Assembly (NCBI GenBank): GCA_001303415.1
Contig: LJTN01000005.1
Location: 1-64,000, forward strand
Direction of reading: 5' to 3'
DNA length: 64,000 bases
Source: Myxococcales bacterium SG8_38
GTDB taxonomy: Bacteria > Myxococcota_A > Polyangia > Polyangiales > Houyiibacteriaceae
Notes under the pieces: generated by a model
Seen by the model: only the letters and a program-made list of their open reading frames with translations
The model's database searches: none
Told to the model about the DNA's origin: nothing
Part shown: piece by piece, positions 1 to 11,431 of the stretch
Numbering within the stretch: position 1 is the first letter of the stretch
Layout of the letters: every line of letters starts with the position of its first letter
Made by a program: the position numbers and the translations under genes

Positions 1-1
1 C

Positions 2-1132
2 TACTTCGAGCAGAACAAGCCCATTTGCACTGGAGCGGCGGACGACAGCCCTCGCTGCAAGCCGATCGAGGAGTCCTTGTGCACCACGGTGACCGGAGAT
101 CCGACGGCCGCCTCGGAGCCCCGCGACTGCTCTTCGCCGCTCGATTTCGTTCGGGGCGCGCTCGGGGAAGGTATGCGCGCCCGGGCATCGCTCGGCTCGA
201 ATCCTTATCAGTTCGGCTTCATCGGCTCGACGGACACGCACAACGGCATCCCCGGGGCGGTGGACGAACAGGGCTTCAACGGGCACGGCGGCGTCATCGA
301 CGCGGACCCCGCGACTCGCCTCGGGGAGTGGAGCTGCGCGATCGACGATCCGGAGTGCACCGTGCGCGTCTTCGAGCGCTCGGTCGCCTTTTCGAACAAC
401 CCGGGTGGGCTGACCGCAGTCTGGGCTGAAGAGAACACGCGTGAAGCGATCTTCGCCGCGCTGAAGGCCAGGCGTGCCTACGCGACGAGCGGACCCCGAA
501 TCGAGGTGCGCACCTACGGTCGCCGCGCACCATTCCCGGCGGATTTCTGTGTTCGCCTGGAAGCCGGGGAAACGCCCGTCGAGCAGGGGGAGGTCGACGC
601 GGTTCCGATGGGCTCCGTGCTTCCAGCGGGCGATGGAGCGCCGAGCCTTGCCGCCTGGGCTTTGCAGGATCCGGGCGGCAGCGCGCCAGGCGCGCCGCTC
701 GAGCGCATTCAAGTCGTCAAGGGTTGGATCGACGCCGAGGGGGTGGTTCAGACCAAAGTGTTCGACGTGGCCGGGCAGGCCGATGGGCCGGAGCCTCGGC
801 CCGACTGCTCGATCGTCACCGGGGGTCGGCCCGAGCAGCTCTGCGTTACCTGGACCGATCCCGAGCTCGAAGCGGCGCGGGACGCATACTACTACGTCCG
901 TGTGCTCGAGCAGCCGAGCTGCCGCTGGAACACCTTGCAGTGTCTCGAGCTTGGCGTGGCCTGCGACCAGCTGGATGCCGCCACGGGCACGTTCGCGAGC
1001 GAAACGGGATGGGCCGGCTGGGAAGGATGCTGCGACATCGAGGGCGCGCCGGGGAGCTTCACGGGGACCAATCGCTTCGACCTGGTCCAGGAGCGCGCCT
1101 GGACGTCACCCATTTGGCATGAAGCGAGCTAG
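2..1132 (+). CDS. DUF3604 domain protein, C-terminal part (runs off the window)
   Basis: The reading frame is open from the first bases, so the N-terminus lies outside the window; about 376 residues are visible. The segment with GFIGSTDTHNG, followed by GAVDEQGFNGHGG, is the typical core of DUF3604 proteins, a PHP-like metal-dependent family of unknown substrate found in many marine and soil bacteria. The His and Asp of STDTHNG are probable metal ligands by analogy with PHP enzymes. Cysteine pairs later in the protein suggest an extracytoplasmic location, but the signal peptide is not visible. Family assignment is good; function is unknown. Confidence 0.8.
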   Translation, partial: YFEQNKPICTGAADDSPRCKPIEESLCTTVTGDPTAASEPRDCSSPLDFVRGALGEGMRARASLGSNPYQFGFIGSTDTHNGIPGAVDEQGFNGHGGVIDADPATRLGEWSCAIDDPECTVRVFERSVAFSNNPGGLTAVWAEENTREAIFAALKARRAYATSGPRIEVRTYGRRAPFPADFCVRLEAGETPVEQGEVDAVPMGSVLPAGDGAPSLAAWALQDPGGSAPGAPLERIQVVKGWIDAEGVVQTKVFDVAGQADGPEPRPDCSIVTGGRPEQLCVTWTDPELEAARDAYYYVRVLEQPSCRWNTLQCLELGVACDQLDAATGTFASETGWAGWEGCCDIEGAPGSFTGTNRFDLVQERAWTSPIWHEAS

Positions 1133-1251
1133 CGAACCGACGCTGCATTTTTTTGCGCCGCGTCTGTAACGCAGCCCGCCTGGCGCGCACTTCCCGAGTG
1201 AACCTCGGGGTCACGCTGCGAAACCAGGCCCCATCGAAAAGGAGAATGTCA

Positions 1252-2064
1252 ATGAATGGACCCATTTCGCATGGCGCGTTCACCGTCGCGCCCAACGTCA
1301 GCTGCGTGTCGAGCACGACCCCGGTTCCCGGCCTCGGCGTGCTGCCCGTCAACGCGTTCCTCGTCGAGGCGTCGGAGCCGGTGCTCGTCGATACCGGCCT
1401 GCCCGCTTTGGTCGACGAAACCATCAGCGTGCTGACTACGCGCATCGATCCCGCCGACCTTCGCTGGATTTGGTTGACCCACTGTGACGCCGATCACGTC
1501 GGAGCGCTGGAAAAGCTGCTCACGCTGGCACCCAACGCCCGGGTGGTCACCAATTACCTGGGCATGGGCAAGCTCTCCATGCGCACGCCGCTACCCCCGG
1601 AGCGCTTCTATCTCATCAATCCCGGCCAGTGCCTCGACGTGGGAGACCGTCAGCTCCGCGCGGTCGCGTTGCCGAGCTACGATGCGCCCGAGACGATGGG
1701 CGTGTTCGATGCCACGTCGCGGGCGTTGTTCAGCTCCGATTGCTTTGGTGCGCTTCTCGACGACGCCTACGGCGCCACATCAATCGAGGATGTCGCCTCG
1801 ATCGACTCGTCGAGCGTGGTCGAGGGACTATCCAAGTGGACGATGGTCGACGCACCCTGGCTTGCTGGAGTCAGTGATTCGACGTTTCGGGGCTCCTTGG
1901 TCGAGCTCGGGCGGCTTTCGCCGGAGCACGTCCTGAGCGCCCATCTGCCGCCGGCGCACGGCAAGCTCGCTTGGCTTTCCGAGCAGCTCGACCGAGCGCG
2001 AAGGTCCGATCCCTTCGTGGGGCCTGATCAATCTGCGCTCGAAGCCATGCTCTCCGCTGCCTGA
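1252..2064 (+). CDS. Metallo-beta-lactamase-fold protein with flavodiiron-like metal site
   Basis: A 270-residue cytoplasmic protein. The start at 1252 is chosen because AAAAGGAG ends seven bases upstream; an ATG at 1246 would sit directly on that ribosome site. The motif H77-C-D79-A-D81-H82 replaces the usual HxHxDH of hydrolases, as in flavodiiron oxygen-binding proteins, which use HxExDH. D163 (FSSDCFG) and H231 (SAHLPP) fit the later metal ligands, and APETMG resembles the flavodiiron HWPDSM stretch, but the middle histidine is replaced (PSYD, residues 141-144). There is no flavodoxin domain. It could be a stand-alone diiron sensor or a diverged hydrolase; substrate unknown. Confidence 0.75.
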   Translation: MNGPISHGAFTVAPNVSCVSSTTPVPGLGVLPVNAFLVEASEPVLVDTGLPALVDETISVLTTRIDPADLRWIWLTHCDADHVGALEKLLTLAPNARVVTNYLGMGKLSMRTPLPPERFYLINPGQCLDVGDRQLRAVALPSYDAPETMGVFDATSRALFSSDCFGALLDDAYGATSIEDVASIDSSSVVEGLSKWTMVDAPWLAGVSDSTFRGSLVELGRLSPEHVLSAHLPPAHGKLAWLSEQLDRARRSDPFVGPDQSALEAMLSAA

Positions 2065-2141
2065 TGATTGGCGCGACCCATACCGCATCCTGCATCGCAG
2101 GAGTTGCTGCCCGCTTCCCGAGTTTGGTACGCTCGGGAGCG

Positions 2142-2729
2142 GTGTCCCGGTGGCTCAGCACATTCGACGACACCCTGTCAGACGGGGAGCTGGCCCGTGC
2201 CGTGATCGACGGCGCAGACCGAGACGCAGAGGCAGCCTTGGTCTCGCGCTTCGGCCGGCGCGTCTTCCTGTACGGCATGCGTCACTTGGGGGACGAAGCG
2301 CGCGCGGAGGATCTGGCGCAAGACGTGATGACCGCGGTCATCGAGCGGTTGCGCACAGGAGAGGTGCGCCAGCCGGATCGCATCGGCTCGTTCATTTTGG
2401 GCACCGCCCGTTGGATGGCCCATGACACCCGGCGACGGGAACGCCGTGCAGCCGAGGTCGCCTCCGCGACCGCGCGAGAGCAGAGCTCCTTCGTCGAGCC
2501 GGTGGAGCCGCGAGAGGTCGAGCGACTCGCCGGGGCCCTCGACGGTATTTCCGAGCGAGAGCGCGCAATCGTCGTCCTCAGCTTTCGCGACGAACGCTCC
2601 GCGCAAGAGATCGGCGACGCACTGGGTCTGCGCGCGGGGCACGTGCGCGTCATTCGGCATCGCGCAATCGCTCGCCTCGCCGCGCTCATGGGCGTTCGGG
2701 AGCTCGAAGACGAAACGGAGGCCCCATGA
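2142..2729 (+). CDS. ECF-type RNA polymerase sigma factor
   Basis: About 195 residues. Region 2 is recognisable by ARAEDLAQDVMTAVIERL, and region 4 by SERERAIVVLSFRDERSAQEIGDALGL followed by an HTH with VRVIRHRAIARL. The GTG at 2142 has GGGAG upstream and gives a normal N-terminus (TLSDGELARAVIDG). An ATG at 2064 overlapping the previous stop would add 26 residues without family resemblance. The stop overlaps the next gene's start by 4 bp (ATGA), the usual arrangement of a sigma factor with its regulator. Targets are not visible, although the glucan genes follow directly. Confidence 0.85.
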   Translation: MSRWLSTFDDTLSDGELARAVIDGADRDAEAALVSRFGRRVFLYGMRHLGDEARAEDLAQDVMTAVIERLRTGEVRQPDRIGSFILGTARWMAHDTRRRERRAAEVASATAREQSSFVEPVEPREVERLAGALDGISERERAIVVLSFRDERSAQEIGDALGLRAGHVRVIRHRAIARLAALMGVRELEDETEAP

Positions 2730-3268
2730 CGGTCGGGCTCGAAGAGCTGATTCGGTACTGGCAAGGCGAGTTGCCGCCCGAGCGTGAAGCCGAGGTCGAG
2801 GAGGCCCTCTTCGAGGACATGGCGACCGCGCGACGGCTCGAAGCGATCGCAAGGCTGGATGCAGGCGTGCGAGCCGTGGTGTCGGCGGGGGCGCTGCGCA
2901 GCGGGTTGACGGTGCAGGCCGTCGAAGGATTGGAGCAAGCCGGTCTCAGGATACGCACCTACCAGATCGACCCGGGCCAGATCGTGCCGTGCAGCATCGC
3001 AGAGGAGGATCTAGTGGTGATTCGCCTTCGTGGTGATTTTGCGAACGTGGAGCGCGTCGACGTGGGCATGGAGGGGCAGCTCGAGGGGGTTGGGCCGATG
3101 AGCGAGCGGTACGACGATGCGCCGGTGGATCGGCGCGCGGGCGAGATCGTCTTGGTTTACCCGGGGGACCGCATCCGAGCGCTTCCGCGCAGCCAGTTCC
3201 GATACACGGTCACGAGCGGCGACCGTCAGCTCGGAGAGTTCCGTCTGGACCATACGCCTGCTTCCTGA
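2726..3268 (+). CDS. Small protein coupled to the sigma factor (possible anti-sigma partner)
   Basis: A 180-residue soluble protein translationally coupled (ATGA) to the ECF sigma factor. The N-terminus, with ELIRYWQGELPPEREAEVEEALF, resembles the short helical anti-sigma segment that begins many such regulators. However, there is no HxxxCxxC zinc motif and no membrane helix. The C-terminal 90 residues look like a beta-sandwich with no recognised family. An anti-sigma role is inferred from position and the N-terminal helix only. Confidence 0.6.
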   Translation: MTVGLEELIRYWQGELPPEREAEVEEALFEDMATARRLEAIARLDAGVRAVVSAGALRSGLTVQAVEGLEQAGLRIRTYQIDPGQIVPCSIAEEDLVVIRLRGDFANVERVDVGMEGQLEGVGPMSERYDDAPVDRRAGEIVLVYPGDRIRALPRSQFRYTVTSGDRQLGEFRLDHTPAS

Positions 3269-3308
3269 CCTGCTCACGCCGCGTCCGTCTTGTGTTAGAA
3301 CAGATCGG

Positions 3309-5347
3309 ATGCCCCCGGCCGAATCCTCCGCCCCGGAGCAGATCGTCCGCCGACTGATCGAGCGCGATCCGCTGCTGTCGCGTTATGCTCCCACCCTAGA
3401 GCGCCGGGTCCGACACGTGCGGGCGATGGAGCAACGGATCACGCAAGGTGGGATGAGCCTGCCCGACTTCGCTTCGGGACACGAATACTTCGGTCTTCAC
3501 TTTCGCGACGGCCGGTGGGTGCTGCGAGAGTGGGCCCCCAATGCGGTCTCGATTCATTTGAAGGGGCCGTTTTCGGGTTGGCGGCCCTTGCCCGAGCTCG
3601 CCTTCCATCGAACGGGTGACGAAGGCGTCTGGGAGATCGAGCTCGCCGCGAACGTCCTGTCCCACGGCGACCCCTACCGGCTCGAGGTTCACTGGCCGGG
3701 CGGAGGGGGCGATCGGCTGCCGGCTTGGGTCCGGCGCGTGGTGCGCGACGAGAGCGCGGGGAGCTTCAATGCCCAGGTTTGGCGCCCCGAGACGCCCTAT
3801 CAGTGGCGCCACGCAGCTCCGCCACGGCCGGGTAGGCCTCTCCTGGTTTACGAAGCGCACATCGGCATGGCCCAAGAGGAGCCGAAGGTCGGCACCTACG
3901 ACGAGTTCCGCCAGCAGGTGCTCCCGCGCGTGTTCGATGCCGGCTACGAGGCGATTCAAATCATGGCGCTCGCCGAACACCCGTACTACGCGTCCTTCGG
4001 GTATCAGGTCTCGAGCTACTTCGCGTGCTCTTCGCGCTTTGGCACTCCGGAGGAGCTCAAGGCCCTGGTGGACGAGGCGCACGGGATGGGTCTTCGGGTC
4101 TTCATGGACCTCGTCCATTCACACGCTGCCCGCAACGAGGTGGAAGGCATTTCGCGGCAGGATGGGACGCCGAGCCTCTATTTCCACGAAGGGCCGCGGG
4201 GCGAGCATCCTGCATGGAACTCGCGGTGCTTCGATTACGGCAAGCCGCAGGTGCTCCATTTCTTGCTATCGAACTGTCGCTTTTGGATGGACGAGTACCG
4301 AGTCGACGGTTTCCGGTTCGATGGCGTCACCAGCATGCTCTACGCGGACCACGGGCTCGCGCGGAAGTTCACGAGCTACGACGACTATTTCGGTCCCGAC
4401 GTCGACGAGGATGCGCTCGCTTACCTGACACTTGCCAATGACCTCGTGCACACGCTCTCGCCCGGTGCGGTGACGATCGCGGAAGACGTCTCTGGCTTCC
4501 CGGGTCTCGCATTGCCGGTCTCCGAAGGCGGCGCGGGATTCGATTATCGCTTTGCGATGGGCGTCGCCGACATGTGGATCGAGCTCACCAAGGATGTGCC
4601 GGACGAGCAGTGGCCGATTGGCAAACTGTTTCACGAGCTCACCAACCGCCGGCGCGACGAGCCGACCATCAGCTATGCCGAATCGCACGACCAAGCGCTG
4701 GTGGGCGACCAGACACTGATCTTTCGCCTCGTGGGCTCGCGCATGTACGACCGCATGTCGATCACGAGCGAGGATTTGGCAGTCGAGCGGGGAATCGCCC
4801 TCCACAAGATGATCCGCCTAGCCACGCTGGGGACCGCCGGGCATGGCTACCTCTGCTTCATGGGTAACGAGTTCGGCCACCCCGAGTGGATCGACTTTCC
4901 AAGAGAAGGCAACGGCTGGTCGTATGCGTATGCGCGTCGACAGTGGCGGCTCGCCGAGGATGACAGCCTTCGCTACCGGCACCTCGCGGCGTTCGACCGC
5001 GACCTGATCGCACTTGCTCGCAGGTACGGTGTGCCGGACGGCCGGGACGAATTCCTTCTGCACTCCGACGAGGGAACGAAGATTCTCGCCTGGCTGCGCG
5101 GAGGGCTCATATTCGTGATGAACTTCCATCCGAGCCGTTCGTTTCCCGACTACCGGATTCCCGCCGCTCCTGGCACATACCGAACGGTGCTCGATACCGA
5201 TCGCCGAGCTTATGGTGGGTTCGACCGCCAGGCATCGGACATCGAGCACCACGCCCTGCCGGACCGCATCGAGCGCCACTTCTTGAGCCTCTATCTTCCT
5301 TCGCGAACCGCGCTCGTGTTGGCCCCCACGCACGAGGTGAAGGGGTG

Positions 5348-5348
<1 letters not shown>
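3309..5348 (+). CDS. glgB: 1,4-alpha-glucan branching enzyme, eukaryotic (GBE1-like) type
   Basis: A 679-residue GH13 enzyme that introduces alpha-1,6 branches into glycogen-like glucan. The N-terminal CBM48-like domain spans roughly residues 55-150. The central (beta/alpha)8 barrel contains YEAHIGMAQEEPKVGTYDEF and YYASFGYQVSSYFA, which match plant and animal branching enzymes rather than E. coli GlgB. Catalytic residues are D338 in DGFRFDG, E392 in TIAEDVSG and D461 in ESHDQ. The ATG at 3309 follows the upstream stop by 40 bp; longer versions of the frame run through the previous gene and lack homology. Its stop overlaps the amylosucrase start, so the two are probably translated together. 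Confidence 0.93.
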
Positions 5349-7333
<1,985 letters not shown>

Positions 7334-7356
7334 TCGCGCGACGCGTGGCCACGGCT

Positions 7357-8376
7357 TCAACTCGCGCGTGCGACGAGCCAGGAGCCGGCGGCTTCTTGGG
7401 ACACCTCGAAATCGACGCTCAGAAAGGCGCGAATCACCTGTAGCTGGGTGGTCAGATGGCCCGTCGGGGAAAGGGTGCGGAAGGCTCCGCGGCCGGCAAT
7501 CCCGTTCAGCAACACGAGCTGGTCGGCCAGATGCCGGCCGACCGGCACCTCGGCGCGAAGGTATTCTCTGACCTCGTTTCCGAGACGCTTGCCGACTTCC
7601 TCGGCAGGTATGCCTTTCTGCCCGAATCCCGCGAACACCTCGGTCACGTGCTCCGCGACCAGCTCCACGATGACCACATTGCCCGGCCCGTCGGCATCGA
7701 TGCGCTCGACGATGGAAAAGCAATCAGGGTCCCATCGAAGCTTTCGACTCAAGACGTCGATCTCGCGTTCTGCGATGTGCCGTGGCAGGTGGGCGACGGT
7801 GGCCGTGGCTCGATGCTCTCGCATTGCCCCTCGATCGAGAAGATCGAAGGGCGTCAGCTCGGACACCGGCTCGATTTCCACCCGCAAGCGGCCGCCGCCT
7901 GCCGGGTAGAATCCTGGACGCTCCAGCGTCGCCCGAACGTGTGGGCCCAGACGTCGCACCAAAGGAAGATAGGCACGTTCGATGAATTCGAAGGTCGGAG
8001 ACTGCGGGTTGTGGGTTCCCCCCTCGAGGAGGAGGCTCGATGGCTCGGACGCCAACATCAGCGCGGGCAGAACCGTTTGCAGGACCAGGGTGGTGCTTCC
8101 AGCCGTCCCGATGTCGAAGGCGTACGCTGCGCCGCTTGCAGTTTTGGGCGTGAACGTCAGCTCCTGCGACCCGATCTCCGCGCCCGTCACGACGGCATTC
8201 CCCACCTCTGCCGATGCGCGGACCGCGGTGAGATGCTGCGGCCTGAGACCCGGACGCGATCGCCGCTTGCGAATGCCGACGATGCGGAACGGCTTGCCGG
8301 TCAGCAGAGACAGGGCCAGCGAGGTGCGAAGGACTTGGCCGCCTCCTTCGCCCCATGAACCATCGATGGTCAGCAC
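7357..8376 (-). CDS. rtcA: RNA 3'-terminal phosphate cyclase
   Basis: A 339-residue protein converting RNA 3'-phosphate ends to 2',3'-cyclic phosphate with ATP. The N-terminus (IDGSWGEGGGQVLRTSLALS) is the family hallmark, and SPTGHLTTQ near the C-terminus carries the histidine that becomes adenylylated. Full length for RtcA. It is convergent with the amylosucrase gene (23 bp apart) and divergent from the GMC gene. No rtcB ligase or rtcR regulator is in the window, so this is not the E. coli-type rtcBA operon. Confidence 0.93.
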   Translation of the reverse strand: MLTIDGSWGEGGGQVLRTSLALSLLTGKPFRIVGIRKRRSRPGLRPQHLTAVRASAEVGNAVVTGAEIGSQELTFTPKTASGAAYAFDIGTAGSTTLVLQTVLPALMLASEPSSLLLEGGTHNPQSPTFEFIERAYLPLVRRLGPHVRATLERPGFYPAGGGRLRVEIEPVSELTPFDLLDRGAMREHRATATVAHLPRHIAEREIDVLSRKLRWDPDCFSIVERIDADGPGNVVIVELVAEHVTEVFAGFGQKGIPAEEVGKRLGNEVREYLRAEVPVGRHLADQLVLLNGIAGRGAFRTLSPTGHLTTQLQVIRAFLSVDFEVSQEAAGSWLVARAS

Positions 8377-8459
8377 CGTGGTCGATCATGGGACGGCGGA
8401 CGGCCGTTGTCACAGCCTCGCCATGTGATAGGCCTCAGCACGGGGGCTTGTGAGCGTAG

Positions 8460-10106
8460 ATGTCTGACGAGGTTTTCGATTTCATCATTGTGGGTGCCGG
8501 GTCGGCCGGCTGCTGTCTTGCGAATCGGCTTTCTGCGGACTCCGCGAACCGCGTGCTGCTCCTCGAAGCGGGCGGCAAGGACAACAACCCCCTCATCAAG
8601 ATGCCCATCGGCTTCACCCAGCTGATGTACAACGAAAAGACGACCAACCTCTACAAGACCGAGCCCGAGCCGTACATGAACGGCCGTGAGATCAGCGTGG
8701 TGCGGGGGCGGGTGCTCGGTGGGTGCAGCTCGATCAACGGCATGGTCTACATGCGAGGTCAGCGGCAGGACTACGATGATTGGTCGGCGATTCGCGGCTG
8801 CGAAGGCTGGTCCTACGCCGACATGCTTCCCTATTTCAAGCGCTCTGAAAACTACGAGCCGGGGCCGGCCAACGAATACCACGCCAAAGGCGGCGAGCTG
8901 AACGTCACGCACGTCTCGATGAAGTACGATATCAGCGAGGCGTACATCAATGCGGCGGTTAGCGTGGGCATTCCCCGCAACGAAGACATCAACGGCGAGA
9001 CCCAAGAGGGCATCGGCTACGTGCAGGTCAACATGAAGGACGGGCGGCGCTGGAGCTCCGCCGACGCGTTCCTGGGCGCAGAAGTGAAGAAGCGCCCGAA
9101 CCTCACCATCGTGCTCAACGCCCGGGCCCAGCGTGTTCTGCTCGATGGAAAAAAGGCGGTTGGCGTCGAGTATGGAGATGGCAAAGGCGCCCTACGAAGC
9201 GCGCAGGCGCGCCGCGAGATCGTGTTGGCGGCTGGCACCTACAACACGCCGCCGCTGCTCGAGCTTTCTGGGATCGGCGACCCAGATGTGCTTCGAGGCC
9301 TCGGAATCGACGTGAAGCACGCGCTTCCCGGTGTTGGGGAGAACCTACAGGATCACTTGCAACTCTGGGTTCAGCAGGGTGTGAAAACCAAGAAGTGCCT
9401 CTCGGAGGACGGAAAGTTTCCGCGCGTGGCATGGAACGTGCTCAAGTACGTGGTCACAAAAAAGGGCCCACTAACGATGCCGGCATGCAACGTCGGTGGC
9501 TTCGTGCCGAACGAGGGAGCGCAGCGTCCTATCTTCCAGATTCACTTCACCCCGGGAGCGGGTGGCATGGACAGTGAGGGCAACATGGTGTCCTCGAAGG
9601 ATCCGGGTGTGAACTCCACGATTTGCGTCGTGCGACCTACATCGCGTGGAAGCGTTCATGCGCGAAGCACCGATCCGGCGGCATTTCCGAAGATCATCCA
9701 CAACTACTTGTCGACCGAACACGATCGCGACTTGGCCATCGAGGGCTTCAAGCTGCAACGCAAGATCTACCAGTCCGAGGCCTTCGAGCCGTACGCCACC
9801 TACGAGATCCTGCCCGGTGAGTCCGTTCGAACCGACGACGAGATCCTCGAGTTCTGGCGCAACGAGGCGATGAGTCTCTATCACCCGGTGGGCTCGTCCA
9901 GGATGGGCGCCGCGGACGACCCCATGGCCGTCGTCGACAACCAGCTCCGTGTCCACGGCATCACCAACCTCCGCATCGCCGATGCATCGATCTTCCCGCT
10001 TCTGCCCTCGGGCAATACCCATGCCCCCACCGTCGCCGTGGCGGAAAAAGCGTCCGACCTGATCCTCGGAAGAACCGAGCGTGACGCGAGTGGCCGCGCT
10101 GGCTAA
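8460..10106 (+). CDS. GMC-family FAD oxidoreductase (choline/alcohol dehydrogenase type)
   Basis: A 548-residue flavoprotein oxidising an alcohol group. The FAD-binding Rossmann motif IVGAGSAGCCLANRL lies at residues 10-25; GMC signature 1 is VVRGRVLGGCSSINGMVYMRG and signature 2 is AGTYNTPPLLELSGIG. The active-site histidine is in YHPVGSSRMG, and the second active-site position is in SGNTHAPTVAVAEKA. There is no signal peptide. It is divergent from rtcA, with an 83-bp intergenic region. The substrate is not determinable; family members include choline, glucose and long-chain alcohol dehydrogenases. Confidence 0.92.
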   Translation: MSDEVFDFIIVGAGSAGCCLANRLSADSANRVLLLEAGGKDNNPLIKMPIGFTQLMYNEKTTNLYKTEPEPYMNGREISVVRGRVLGGCSSINGMVYMRGQRQDYDDWSAIRGCEGWSYADMLPYFKRSENYEPGPANEYHAKGGELNVTHVSMKYDISEAYINAAVSVGIPRNEDINGETQEGIGYVQVNMKDGRRWSSADAFLGAEVKKRPNLTIVLNARAQRVLLDGKKAVGVEYGDGKGALRSAQARREIVLAAGTYNTPPLLELSGIGDPDVLRGLGIDVKHALPGVGENLQDHLQLWVQQGVKTKKCLSEDGKFPRVAWNVLKYVVTKKGPLTMPACNVGGFVPNEGAQRPIFQIHFTPGAGGMDSEGNMVSSKDPGVNSTICVVRPTSRGSVHARSTDPAAFPKIIHNYLSTEHDRDLAIEGFKLQRKIYQSEAFEPYATYEILPGESVRTDDEILEFWRNEAMSLYHPVGSSRMGAADDPMAVVDNQLRVHGITNLRIADASIFPLLPSGNTHAPTVAVAEKASDLILGRTERDASGRAG

Positions 10107-10121
10107 CGGTTTTTTGGAGAT

Positions 10122-10134
10122 TGACAACTTGTCA
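10122..10134. promoter_or_regulatory. 13-bp perfect inverted repeat, possible operator
   Basis: TGACAACTTGTCA is a perfect palindrome around one central base, 15 bp past the GMC stop, and overlaps a TTGACA hexamer. The 10107-10398 gap otherwise shows no gene and leads to tRNA-Arg. It could be a dimeric-regulator site or coincidence; no regulator gene is adjacent. Confidence 0.25.
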
Positions 10135-10398
10135 TCGATTGCCAAAGTAGCAGCGGCCTAGGGTTGGGGCGGCGGCGCGGCAGGCAGCGCAATACTCCTA
10201 CTGTCGGGGGGTGTCGCTTACCTTACGTCCCGTCGGCGCGAAGACGAACCAGCCTAACGCGCTGTCCTGTGTTCTTCAGCTGCCCTGGCCTACGCGCGTC
10301 GAGCCCCGGCGGCACCGATGCATCGCCGCGAAAGCCCTCGCCCGCGCTCATTGCGCCCGCGGTACGACTGGCCCACCATGGCGCTGCCAATTGCACAC

Positions 10399-10472
10399 GC
10401 GCCTGTAGCTCAGTTGGATAGAGCAGCGGCCTTCTAAGCCGACGGTCGGGAGTTCGAATCTCTCCAGGCGCG
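10399..10472 (+). tRNA. tRNA-Arg (anticodon TCT)
   Basis: A 74-nt cloverleaf. The acceptor stem GCGCCTG pairs with CAGGCGC. The D arm is GCTC/GAGC, the anticodon loop is CTTCTAA with anticodon TCT, and the T arm is GGGAG-TTCGAAT-CTCTC. The discriminator is G, and the full CCA end is not encoded. The lowest pair of the anticodon stem (position 27-43) is a G-A mismatch. Confidence 0.95.
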
Positions 10473-10498
10473 CCGTGTTTTGGTGGGCCTTTCGGCTT

Positions 10499-11038
10499 TC
10501 AGGCGAATAGCCTTCCGTTGAGGCGGACCAGCGTTCGCTGGGTGCGGATGGTCATGGGGCCAAGCAGTTTCTCGAGCAAGCGGGTGTCGAGATCGGATGT
10601 GGAAAGGCCGGCCTTAGGAAGCCAGTAGAGCTCACTGCCTTTGACAGCCAGGTGATCATCGGCCGTCGTGAGGTTCTCCGCTGTCCGTGCGATCTCGGCG
10701 GTGGGTTCGCCCCGCAGCAATGCGACCTGGAGCCTTCGTTCGGTCCTCGCGAGCGCCGTGGCGGAAAATGGGGAGTAGGACGCGATGGCGGCAAGCTGCT
10801 TCGCGCTGCGAACAAAGGTGGGAACCTCGTAGTCGAGCCGTTCCTTGAGTCCCTCAGCGATCCGTTTTGCCAGGGTGGCACCGCTCCGAGCTCTGGCAGA
10901 GAAAAGGATATTCCCGCTCGCTAGAAACGCAGCGACATCCTCGAAGCCCATCGCGTCGAAGCAGCGGCACAGCTCGTCATTCGTGATGCGACGCCGGCCT
11001 AGGTTCATCCCACGAAGAAAGGCAACGTACTTACCCAT
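10499..11038 (-). CDS. DUF1697 domain protein
   Basis: A 179-residue cytoplasmic protein. The start YVAFLRGMNLGRRRITNDEL and the following FLASGNILF segment are the typical beginning of DUF1697 proteins, a widespread family of unknown function. The C-terminus, with DLDTRLLEKLLGPMTIRTQRTL, also fits. Full length for the family. It is a stand-alone gene convergent with tRNA-Arg(TCT). Confidence 0.9.
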   Translation of the reverse strand: MGKYVAFLRGMNLGRRRITNDELCRCFDAMGFEDVAAFLASGNILFSARARSGATLAKRIAEGLKERLDYEVPTFVRSAKQLAAIASYSPFSATALARTERRLQVALLRGEPTAEIARTAENLTTADDHLAVKGSELYWLPKAGLSTSDLDTRLLEKLLGPMTIRTQRTLVRLNGRLFA

Positions 11039-11431
11039 TGAACCAGATTCTCAGAGGCGCGTTCTGGGCGCAAAGGCGTTGAAGCGGCAGCTCTTGGCGT
11101 CAGCGGTGCGGCCAAGCACGCGAGTTTCACGCCCTGGAAGAGGCAAAAATGCGCAGCAATTTCCGCGGTAGGTCAGAGCGAGCAAGCTGAAATTTTGATG
11201 ACGCGACCCGCGGGTCTTGAAATGCGGGTGCCGTTTCGGCTATGAACTGCGATTCCTACCCTTTGGGGCAGGAAAAAAGTCCTCGGGCTGGGGAACGCTA
11301 TGTGTGAACTTCACGGGCTCCATGCCGTCCCCTGCCGCGAGGCACCAACTTGGGCTAGCCATCCCCGAGTCTCTGGGGCTCAAGGCGGTCTCGCCCGAGT
11401 TCGACGTCTTCGTCAGGTTCTAGCCTGCGTC
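11039..11431. other. Gene-free interval
   Basis: About 390 bp between the start of the DUF1697 gene and the stop of the outer-membrane protein gene. The only open frames are short and lack a recognisable domain. It presumably holds the DUF1697 promoter; no RNA gene or strong hairpin was recognised. Confidence 0.4.
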
